From Mucor racemosus (lineage: Eukaryota > Mucoromycota > Mucoromycetes > Mucorales > Mucoraceae), in the NCBI GenBank assembly GCA_027405735.1, contig JAPEHQ010000003.1:1860001-1924000 (forward strand): 64,000 bases of DNA, written 5' to 3'. This document shows, one piece after another, positions 25,431-35,027 of the stretch (its first letter is position 1; each line of letters opens with the position of its first letter). The position numbers and the translations under genes are program-made. The notes under the pieces were generated by a model, which had not been told where the DNA came from, did no database searches, and saw only the letters and a program-made list of their open reading frames with translations.

Positions 25431-27066
25431 CAGTGAGTCGCAAAACCCTTTCAATGATTTGGAAATTTGAATAAAAATAACCATAACTTTCTCAGTTTCA
25501 ATCGGAGATACACTAAATTTTTATTTTAAGTAATTCAAACGTTTTTAAATTATTTTCAAAAAGTCCGATCTCATTAATTAAAGTTCCGCAAAACTATGCA
25601 AGTTTAAAAAAAGGTACATCATTGAAAGGGTTTTGCACGCATTATCAAAAAAAAATTGAAGCTTATTTAAATGCAGTCAATAATCAATACCGTAACTTTT
25701 TGCTTTAATACAAGCTTTTACACAATGAGGCATACTCGAAATAACTTTTTGATATTCCCCAACTGTTATGTTGTCATACCAAATCTCTTGAGTTCTGTCC
25801 CAAATATCATTCATCCCTTTTGGGGATGTATCGTATTCGTTTAGGCGGATTTTCAATAATCTCCACATATTTTCAATGGGATTAAGGTCTGGAAATTGCG
25901 CTGGCCATGACATTACTTCATATTTTTTTGTTTTGAAGTCTTCTTTCATTAAATTAGAGGTGTGCTTAGAATCGTTGTCTTGTTGAAGGATAACCTAATT
26001 ACGACGCAACTTCAATTTTTGACACATATCGTCAATGGATTTCTCCAAATCATCATCGATAATAGTTCTGTATAGGTTGGAGTTCAGATTACCTTCGACC
26101 TTGGACAACCAAACGACACCAGACCAAGAAATAGAGCTCCAAATCATGATACGACCATCTCCATTTTTTCTTGTTTTTTGGTATTCTTAGGTTTTATCTC
26201 CTCGCTGTCTCTTTTCCAGCACCAAATTCGATCATCCGAGTTAAAACAATTAATTCTAGCCTCATCAGTAGATATAACACGGTTTCAGTCATCCAAAGTC
26301 CAATCAATTCTGTTTTTACATCAGCGGAGGCGATCCTTTGCATTTTCATCACTAATTTCTGGCTTTTTTATCTTAGGTAATGCGCCTAAACCATTATCCC
26401 GAAGAGCCCTAGTACAGTATTCGCACTGCCATTAACGTGTACATTACGATGAAGCTCTTTTTTGGCTTGTACCGCATTATCCAAGCCACCTTTGGTGATT
26501 TTATGGACACAATATCTCTTATCCGCAGTAGTCAGCTTAGATGGTCGGTCTCCTTTAAGTTTTTCTCGGTCAGGACAGGCCTTTTTTCCAATACGACATA
26601 CTGTGGCTTTACTAACAGCTACATGACGAGCAATTTCCGATACGGTATGGCCTGAATTTAACAGAGAGATAACGTCATTACGTTTGGCATCCGATACAGT
26701 TTTCATCTTGATGATTTTGCTTGAAACTATTAGTAAAAAAGGCAGGGTAAAAGTTGAAAAACATCTCATATATTTTCCGCATATTTCTCTGTTTTATAAG
26801 ATATCCAGCGTTAATGTACAAGTTAGGGGTTACAAATTTGTAATTTTAAGCCTGTGCGTGCAAAACCCTTTCAATGATGTACCTTTTTTTAAACTTGCAT
26901 AGTTTTTGCGGAACTTTAATTAATTAAATCGGACTTTTTGAAAATAATTTAAAAACGTTTGAATTACTTAAAATAGAAATTTAGTGTATCTCCGATTGAA
27001 ACTGAGAAAGTTATGGTTATTTTTATTCAAATTTCCAAATCATTGAAAGGGTTTTGCGACTCACTG
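25431..27066 (-). mobile_element. Tc1-family DNA transposon, copy 3, at inversion breakpoint
   Basis: A 1636-bp element in minus orientation, flanked by TA (25429-25430 and 27067-27068). It looks essentially identical to copy 1; the readable frames translate identically. Its two flanks come from different places in the B repeat: the left flank is the dynein end, the right flank is the TTCTTTTCTTTTATCTGAAT segment that normally follows AGCTGGTA. That is the signature of an inversion between it and another element. Confidence 0.92.
25677..26706 (-). pseudogene. Tc1 transposase pseudogene (copy 3)
   Basis: Reverse-strand equivalent of the copy 1 pseudogene with the same frameshifts and the same three stop codons at expected tryptophan positions. 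The C-terminal 90-codon frame (25677-25949) and the N-terminal frame are identical in translation to copy 1. Confidence 0.9.
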
Positions 27067-27099
27067 TATTCTTTTCTTTTATCTGAATACGCCTTGTTG

Positions 27100-27106
27100 T
27101 ACAGTA
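27100..27106. other. Excision scar TACAGTA in LTR C copy 1
   Basis: The other two LTRs read TGTTATATGCCACC and TGTTGTATTCCACC; this one has an extra CAGTA after the TA. Confidence 0.6.
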
Positions 27107-27207
27107 TGCCACCTAGTATCATACGTTATCAACTTCTACATTATCAATACATCTTACAATCTATTGACTACGACATGTACTGAAGTGCAAAGTCTTGGTA
27201 TCGGATA

Positions 27208-27214
27208 TACTGTA
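27208..27214. other. Excision scar TACTGTA in LTR C copy 1
   Basis: Both other LTR copies have GGATATA followed directly by the A-rich/CTAGCG block; this copy has exactly five extra bases, CTGTA, after the TA. Confidence 0.7.
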
Positions 27215-27636
27215 AAAAACTCCTAGCGTATCAAGTTTAATCCAGTAATTACCAGGAGCGCTTGGATCTCAATTATGACACCATATTATTTTTTCATCCC
27301 AGCGGTTAACTAATCAAGTAGCTATCAAATCAACATCTAAGCACGTTTAGCGCATCATTAAAACAAGACAACTCACAAGCTCTGCAAGGACGGTTAAATT
27401 GTGATTGATCTATTTCAATTCATAGATTACTATCAAACAGATCTAATGGTTTAATAATGCTTTAAATTACATCTCAGAATCTCAATATCAAATCAATATA
27501 AAAAAGGTCATACCTTTATATCTAAATAAACGACATCTTGTTCTTATTATACAGTTAAAGAATTGATTCATTACTCATTCTCTTTTAATCGTATTCTTTT
27601 TTAAGTATTATTCATCAAACCTGAAAACATACGACA

Positions 27637-29264
27637 GTGATCAATCAGTTTAAAGAGAATAAGGGCGAGGGACTATTTTAATATCGTTGATTGATTTACG
27701 TATCAGAAATTGTAATGAAAATTTCTTTTTTTTGAATAATAAAAATGATTATTTGTAATGCTTATTATTTAGTTTTTTGTTGAATTTATTTATTATTGTA
27801 TGTTGTTTGTTATTTGTTATAAATGTTTGCTTAGGATCTCGTTATTGTGGCCTCCATAATTTATACTGTATAAATCAAAGAAAGTCGATAAAAATTTATA
27901 GTTTTATCGTACGTAATGTGTACAATGTACTATGCAAAATCCAACGCATATGGTTGTATGGATGTAACTCATACTTTTATGCAGCATAATAAAAATTATG
28001 TACATTAAATTCGTGTCTCATACGCCTTACCACCCTAGTGTCTTTTGTATTTTGATAAATTGCTTAAGTGGTGTGATGCTGCTGCATTTATCATAACATT
28101 CTATATCGCTTTATATAAAGATATTCATATTTCCCCTTCTTGTGTAATAGAATATACACATTAAAATATATTTTTGACAAGCATCTGAATGATATCTATT
28201 ATTGCATTATTTAGTAAAAAATTATGTAGACAGTAAAATAATACAAAGCTAATCAATCAGGAAGAGAAGATGTACGATGAAAAAAACTCTCAATGACAAG
28301 CCGGTAAATCCATATAATTGGTAAATAAAAAGCCTGCGACAGCTTGTTTCTTGACTTGAATTATTATAAAAAATAAGCTATAATAGAACTATATTGCTAT
28401 ATAGCTATTATGATATAGTTATGTAAAGTGAAATACGTTTCATTATGAAGCAAAAATCTCTTAATTCTCTTAATTGTGCCATAATAAGACGAAATTCAAA
28501 AAAAAAATAAGCAGTAAAATTTTTCTTATTTTCCTTAATGATGCACAATTAAGAGAATTAAGAAATGTTTTCTCCATAATGTATAATTACATTTATAAAC
28601 CTGATTGAAAATCTTTTTCAAGTATGTTTTATTAATACGTGTATTTTCTTTTATTATCTCATCATCTCAACATAATTTTCCTCCTACATGCCAATAGTTT
28701 TATTCAAATAGTCATTAATAATTGCTTCCATGATTAAATGCTTATTAATGTACAATGTATTCTGGAAACAAGTTACTGTGACATTACCATTAACATCTTA
28801 ATACATAAAATATATGAATATAGCTTACTCGTCTGTTTTTGTATTCTTTAGTATACTGTACCCATTCATGTTTTGAATTATTTGCTTTTAAATCCACATC
28901 CAAATGTATGTAAAACATTAAATAAGCATATAATTTTTATGGCATTCCACATGTGTACATAAAATTATGTTGTAATTTGCAAGAAGAGGGCGGTTTTAAT
29001 AATCGGCTTAATCAATATTCATTGCAAATTTAGCTTTATTGTTAAAAATAATTAGCATTAATGTTTTTGAAAGTTTAAATAACAGTAGTATGTAAATGTT
29101 AAATACTTCAATAATCAAGAGTAATATATATACTTTTAACCCTTAACAAACCAATCTTGCACCACTGTCAGCTTATCACGGAAGTATTTTCTATATAATA
29201 GTTAATAATATTGAGATAAAATTTATTTTACTAACTGATGGCTTTTGAGAAAAAACCAAAGTAG
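27637..29264. other. Intergenic, no gene recognised
   Basis: AT-rich. The first 70 bp repeats 21366-21435. It contains the inverted-repeat structure listed separately at 28459-28562. No convincing coding potential. Confidence 0.45.
28459..28562. repeat. Perfect 21-bp inverted repeat with 62-bp loop
   Basis: The left arm (28459-28479) reads TCTTAATTCTCTTAATTGTG plus C and the right arm (28542-28562) is its exact complement. The loop is A/T-rich. It may be a small hairpin element or a folded transcript; no flanking duplication is obvious. Confidence 0.65.
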
Positions 29265-31290
29265 CCTGCATCTAAATCTATATTGAATCATCTCCCCTTA
29301 CATTCAATAACAACAACAAGCACAAACAAAATAAAGCTAATGGAACACATGACGGTGTCAATCCATGTATACAGTAAAGCCAAATAAACAGTTTTTCTAA
29401 GTAGATACATTCAAAATATTGATATATATCATATAACGTTCTTCTTCGTCATACAAAAATAAACTATCAAACTATCATAGTAATTGATATGTCCAAATAC
29501 GTCTTTAGAATAAATGAATACTGTATCACTACTATGTAACAATCTCGAATCGGTATCAACTTAAAACTAAGAGATCTATACGTAAAGATCTAAATACAAA
29601 TAATCCTCAAGAATTATATCTCAAAAGTCCAGGCTTAAGAATAAGTACCCTGACTCGATGCTGTGTTATACAGAGCAAAACTTTTATCGAGGGTCAACAG
29701 AACTCAAGGAATTATCAACAAAGATATTATATCTATTTTATCCTCTATATAATGGCAATAATCCAAAGTGTCACATATTTGACTCATTGAAAAACATTCT
29801 CTCTAAAAGAATATATACTCGCAGAAAATACATAATCCTAATGCCATTATTATTATCACGTATCCATTTCTCTTAATTTTTACTTGGAAATTGCCTTTGT
29901 CACATCATATACAGTAATGTTCAAAAATATAAAATTATTTACTTTTGATTTATTGATATCTCTACCAATTACATATAATTCACAAACCATTATTATACAC
30001 CAAATTAAGTATGCATATTGAAAAAGTAGTTACATTACATTCAAAAGCCTGGTAAAAGCGTTTCACATTTGCAACTACCAGAAATGATGCCAAATTTGTC
30101 AAATAATTGGTCATTCGCAAAGTTTCAATAAACAGCATTATGTCTTTTTTCAAGCTGTATTTTATAATGCCTCACTTTGATGCAAATGTGCAGCTTTATC
30201 ATAAGCGCATTTGTGATCGAGTAACAATACATCATACAGAAATCTTTAAAAATTAGGTAGATGATTAATCATTTTTATTAATTAAAATTGAAACATGACG
30301 ACACTTGTAAATCTTTATTTTTAAAAATACAAAATGTGCAGCATTTTCTTGTTTATTTGCATTATTTTACTGGATTCTAGCTACAATTTTGATAGAGTAA
30401 TGATGCATTATATCAAGATTTATAAAAATTGACTAAATGACTAATGATTTTAATTACTCCAAAACGAAGTATTAAAGCATTTGCATTTCTGTTTTTTTGG
30501 TACTGTAATGTGCGCAAAATGCGCCGTTTTCATTTCCACCTTTTTTCTTAATTGTAGCTGCATTTTCCATCGAGTAATGACAGATATAACATCGAAAAAC
30601 ATCCTCACAAAATGGTTCAAATGACGGGAGCCACTAATATTGCTTGAAATTTAAAAGAGCATCAATTTTGTTGGGCTATAATTTGGCCAATCACATCGTT
30701 CTATCAAAATCTCGAAAAAAAAATTTAATGCCTTGTTTCAAAAATCGACACTCTCGGACTTTAAATGAAATCGCGCGCTTTAACCTGTAGTCTATTTTTA
30801 AGCTTTAAATGTGTCAAAAATACTGGAAATTAGGAAATATTTCCAATATTTGACAAAAAACTGTATATTTACAGCTACCTGACCATTAAATGGTTTTTGT
30901 AGCTCGTCCAATCCTGCATTAGTTTACGGTTTCAAATAAAACATTTTGCTCTCAGATTGTTTCATAAATACAGATATTTTGTGCACCACAGCTTTGCATT
31001 ATTTAAGTCAACTATCTTTCATCAAATCTTAATTTATCTATAACTCGATGAAAAATTTATATTTTTTGAAGATTTAAAAATCATCTAGTAGATAAAGTTG
31101 CATAAAATGTGATGGCTGTTTACTGCGAATTATATGTAGATCAGTTTATTCAAGAAACAAAAAAGTTTTTTATTTTCTAAAATTTATTTGCTTACAGTTA
31201 CTTAAATCAATATTTAAAACCTAAACTTTTTGAAAAATAAATTCAAAGCGCATTGCACTATACACAACAGCATTGGTTATGTATAAGCAC
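29265..31290 (-). repeat. Repeat family E, copy 2 (inverted partner of 19310-21345)
   Basis: Nearly identical over about 1.8 kb to the reverse complement of 19530-21340. Sequence identity drops abruptly at both outer limits, to diverged homology on the 31095 side and rapid loss on the 29265 side. Confidence 0.8.
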
Positions 31291-32512
31291 AATGTTTAAT
31301 TATTAAGCTCGGTGTCCTCATTTCCGTATACTTGCTGATTTTTACTGATTTAGTATAGCGCTATTTCTAATTTCAAATTGTCTATTTAACAACAAATCCC
31401 ATTTGGAAAAAGGGTACCCTTGATTCTTACGATCTATCTAGCAAGCAAATCCATGGGATACTAAAGTTATTTAGCGCTGGCTATTGTTATAACTGTAGTT
31501 TATTTTGAAACTTGCAGCCCATTTGAATCAATATTTTTTGATTCATCATACAGGCGTTTTTCCAGTTCCTTCAATTCTTTTAAGCAGAGGAAGAGACGTT
31601 TCTTGTCGAAAATGATGGTATACTTCTTCAAAAACAGCTGTTAGCTAATGAAATCAAGATATGTTTGTATATCTACTAACCACTATGTATCAAGTACAAC
31701 TTCAAAATTCAAATTTGAACCATTATTTGGTTTTATAAAAATGCTCAGAATATCTGAAACAGCCCATACTGCTATGTCAATACTCATCATAGGTCTCACA
31801 TCCAACGTCACAGCCCATAATTAGTGTTACAGTAAATCAATGTGGATCATTGACTTACATCATATTCTTAGATAGTAAAACCCTAGTAATAGTTATAATT
31901 AATCTATATAAATACATCCAAGGGATGTATTGTTAATAAAAGTGTAATATTCTGGCAAGATTATTTATATAGACTCTTTTGACATTTTACATACTACAAA
32001 TACGTCAACCACTGTACGAGTTTTGATTTCTCCATTTCCATAGCAACTCGGGGAGGCTGAACCTTTTGCAATTCCGTGGAGGATTAGCACTGGAAATACT
32101 TACCATTGCAACGGGAGCTTATTTGGATCCATATTTGGCTAGAATTGGTGACCTTACTGACTTTAGTGGGTGTGAACAGCAGGTAATCAACACTTTGTTC
32201 AAATTTACTGAATGCACAATGATTTATGCAAGCTGATATTGGATATACTTGGAATATCTACTACCCATAATACCCCATACCTATACTCATGTAGAGTGGC
32301 AGCTTACCTGGGTCATTATTTATAAAGAGTGCATTATTGTTTTTTTCATTAAAAGGGCGCCGTAAAGTATAGGTAAACTTTGGCATTAATTTTCTCGACA
32401 TGCAGTAGGTTGTGAAAGTTGCCCTTTGAGATCATTATGCCCAAGATGTGTACCTACCCTCATGTAAAGTTAGAAGTTAATAAATTTGAAATTCATTGAG
32501 ATTGTCGTATAT
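31291..32512. other. Intergenic with exon-like fragments
   Basis: Two short open stretches look like gene debris. At 31500-31645 (minus) a frame ends in stop after a Lys/Leu/Glu-rich peptide (FDKKRLFLCLKELKELEKRL) and is preceded by a CTAACAG acceptor-like site. At about 32047-32182 (plus) a frame contains NLLQFRGGLALEILTIATG and stops at a CAG/GTAATC donor-like site; its first 60 bp recur near 57112-57172. Neither can be tied to a gene family. Confidence 0.35.
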
Positions 32513-33031
32513 TTTCAGGATTAATAAATATTACTTAAAAAAGAATACAATTATAAAAGAATGAGTAATTAATCAGTTCTTCAACTGTATAATAAAAACA
32601 AGATATCGTTTATTTAGATGTAAAAGTATGGCCTTTTATATTGATTTGACATTGAGATCCTGAGATGTAATTTAAGGCACTATTGAACCATTGGATCTGT
32701 TTGATAGTAATCTATGGATTGAAATGGATCAATCATAATTTAACCGTTTTTGCAGAGCTTAAGAGTTGTGTTGTTTCAATGCTGCGCTAAATATGCTTGG
32801 ATGTTGATTTGATAACTACTTGATTGGTTAACTGCTGGGATGAAATAATGTGGTGTCATAATTGAGGTCCAAGCGTTCTTGGTAATTACTGGATTAAACT
32901 TGGTACGCTAGGAGTTTCTTATATCCGATATCAAGACTTGCACTTCAATACATGTCGTAGTCAATAGATTGTAAGATGTATTGATACTGTAGAAGGTGAT
33001 AATGTATGATACTAGTAGGTGGAATACAACA
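32513..33031 (-). mobile_element. Solo LTR of family C with 5-bp target duplication
   Basis: A 519-bp LTR in minus orientation with TG...CA ends, flanked by the direct repeat GAGAT (32508-32512 and 33032-33036). A 5-bp duplication and TG/CA ends are typical of LTR retrotransposons; with no internal domain present, this is a solo LTR left by recombination between two LTRs. It is the copy that defines family C ends. Confidence 0.9.
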
Positions 33032-33216
33032 GAGATGAGGTCTTTATTCTCGGTTTTTACGGCTGTAGGAAAGGAGGCTTCAGATGGCTTTTAAATAGTT
33101 TTCAAATTTTTCGCTTAATATTGAGTCGAATCACACAGAATCTTCGAAGGAGATGTACACCTTCATTCACCCTTCACTTTATAATAAGCCATTGATATCT
33201 CTCGAAAAATAAAGAT

Positions 33217-33498
33217 ATTAATACCAGAATATAAGCGCACTGGCCAAATGTTGACCATAATAATTCACCACTATTTACTTAAAATAAATTGTAAAAAATT
33301 GAGCACCTAAATTAAGGTGTTGGTTTTTTGTATTCACAAGGTAGATCCAATTTTAGGCTACTTTGCATTTTTTGTTTCAGTGAAAAATCAATATTTTTCG
33401 TCACGATAATCAAAGTAATAGTTTACATTACAGCTTAACCCTATGCTAACTGAGTTCCAAAATTGATTTGTGTAAAAATCGACCAGAAATAATCAAAA
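33217..33498 (+). repeat. Repeat family A, copy 3, left part
   Basis: Left 280 bp of an A repeat, cut by the LINE. The A sequence resumes at 39809; the join reads in register with copy 1 (compare 2660-2735). Confidence 0.8.
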
Positions 33499-33499
33499 C

Positions 33500-35014
33500 A
33501 TGGCTTCCTCTACTAATATATCGAACGTAAGGGATCCTGATAGTTCTACTGGCAGAACTACTCAGGAATCTCGCCATAATCCACATAATCAACCTTTTAC
33601 TTGTCAGACTTGGGCCGAACTCGCAAAGAAGCAGGAGCGTACAAACTATAACGTCTCTCCTAACCTGGACTCTTTTGACCTACAAAACCTGAACACGTAC
33701 TTTTCTAAGAACACTCCCTTCCTTGAGGCAACTGAACCCCATTCTATTGTTATGGATTGTTCTCAATTTGATGGAATGACTTTCGGACAGAAGGATCTTA
33801 ATACAATCCTTAGAGAGCAATATCCCACCGGACTCATTCTTACTATGCGAGCCGTTGGCAAATCCAAGAAATTTTTCGAAATCTCCTTCCTTAATGAAGA
33901 GGAACGAATTGCGGCACTTAACCGTCAATTTACTGTTCACGGTAAAGACATTGTGGTCAGTCCTACTCTAGGTACCAATGCAAACATTATCCGTGTTGGT
34001 ATAACCGGTATTCCTGGTCTGGATGAAAATTCCATTCGTGTACGCTTGACTGAAATTTTGAGCCAATGTGGGGATATTTTGGAGCTTGGTCTCCATCACA
34101 TTCCAAGTGGACACTGGTTCAACGGACGAGGCTTTGCAACCCTCAACCGTGATACCTCCAAAGTGTATCCTGCTGAACTTCATCATCAAATTGATTTCTC
34201 AGGGGATCGTAAGATTACTCTAGTTTGGAGTAATATGAAGATGGTATGCAAAGAGTGCCATTCTGAAGACCATATCAAGGCTGATTGCCCGGTAGTCCGC
34301 GAACGTAACCTTAAACGTTGTTTCGAATGTCAAAGTCCTGATCATTTGAAAGCTGACTGCCCTAGTGCACGATGGAACCGCAGAAGAAAAGTTCCTCGTA
34401 CGGATGCTGTTCCTCCTACTACCGGAGCACGTACAGACAATCGTAGTCCTCGACTCCAGGGACGTCCTAATGGACCTCCTCCAATTGCCACCTTCAATCC
34501 ATTTGAAGCCTTGGATTTCTCTGAACATGAAAAGGCCAAAGGACCTGTTTCCTCTGTTCCCGCTACTTCGAATGTTGCTCATACAGCTTCTTCGACAGCT
34601 AACTTTGTTCAAGAAGATCGCTCTGATCAAGCAGATTCTTCTTTGAATGCTTCTGCGCTTGATGCTCGCACAGCTCAAGCTTCTTCCCCTTCTCAGGAAA
34701 GAGAAGACGATGGCAAGGCTAGTTCATCTAACCTTCCCCCCTATCCTACTGTGGCGGAGGAGCAGCAGTTAGGCATGGAAGTCGATTCTGCAGACGTTCC
34801 TGAGGAACAATCTCAGAATCAAGGCATGGAAGTTGATTTCAACAGAGAATCTTCACCGCAAGCACCACCTTCTGGTGTTGGCGACTCCACGCACAGGTCA
34901 GATTCGTCTCCTTCAGAATACGTTTCTGTCGATGCATCCCACTCGGATGGAAGTAGTAGTGCTGGTTATAAGACTAGGTACGGCAGGGTCTCTAATAGCC
35001 CTGCACGTTACTAA
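33500..35014 (+). CDS. LINE ORF1, gag-like nucleic-acid-binding protein
   Basis: A 504-residue protein. The central part (about residues 85-245) has an RRM-like gag character. Two CCHC zinc knuckles of the form CX2CX4HX4C are at about residues 250-263 (CKECHSEDHIKADC) and 274-287 (CFECQSPDHLKADC). The tail is Ser/Pro/acidic and low-complexity. ORF1 proteins of LINEs bind their own RNA. The stop is 13 bases before the likely ORF2 start, in another frame. The frame is fully open, suggesting recent insertion. The start codon is at the element's 5' junction, so a longer original N-terminus cannot be excluded. Confidence 0.9.
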   Translation: MASSTNISNVRDPDSSTGRTTQESRHNPHNQPFTCQTWAELAKKQERTNYNVSPNLDSFDLQNLNTYFSKNTPFLEATEPHSIVMDCSQFDGMTFGQKDLNTILREQYPTGLILTMRAVGKSKKFFEISFLNEEERIAALNRQFTVHGKDIVVSPTLGTNANIIRVGITGIPGLDENSIRVRLTEILSQCGDILELGLHHIPSGHWFNGRGFATLNRDTSKVYPAELHHQIDFSGDRKITLVWSNMKMVCKECHSEDHIKADCPVVRERNLKRCFECQSPDHLKADCPSARWNRRRKVPRTDAVPPTTGARTDNRSPRLQGRPNGPPPIATFNPFEALDFSEHEKAKGPVSSVPATSNVAHTASSTANFVQEDRSDQADSSLNASALDARTAQASSPSQEREDDGKASSSNLPPYPTVAEEQQLGMEVDSADVPEEQSQNQGMEVDFNRESSPQAPPSGVGDSTHRSDSSPSEYVSVDASHSDGSSSAGYKTRYGRVSNSPARY

Positions 35015-35027
35015 ATCATCTTATCTA

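Larger units (their letters stand above)
22168..27092 (+). repeat. Repeat family B, copy 4, with inverted core and two Tc1 insertions
   Basis: The outer parts (22168-22474 and 27067-27092) are in plus orientation as in copy 3, but the core 22480-25430 is reversed. Both reversal points fall on TA dinucleotides: the left is the scar TACTGTA (22473-22479), the right is the TA next to the Tc1 element at 25431-27066. A second Tc1 element (23042-24676) lies within the core. The dynein-derived segment is at its right end. Confidence 0.8.
27095..27636 (+). repeat. LTR family C, copy 1
   Basis: A 542-bp LTR with TG...CA ends (starts TGTTGTACAG, ends ATACGACA). It has a TATA-like ATATAAAAAAGGTC in the promoter position. 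Flanking 5-mers differ (CGCCT and GTGAT), so it is not a simple solo insertion. Relative to the other LTR copies it carries two 5-bp additions, each making TA into TACAGTA (27100-27106) or TACTGTA (27208-27214). Confidence 0.75.

Noticed and set aside
34833..35027. ORF2 of the LINE starting at 34833
   Set aside because: This stretch overlaps the ORF1 coding region in another frame and has no endonuclease character; the first ATG after ORF1 (35028) is followed directly by the endonuclease domain.
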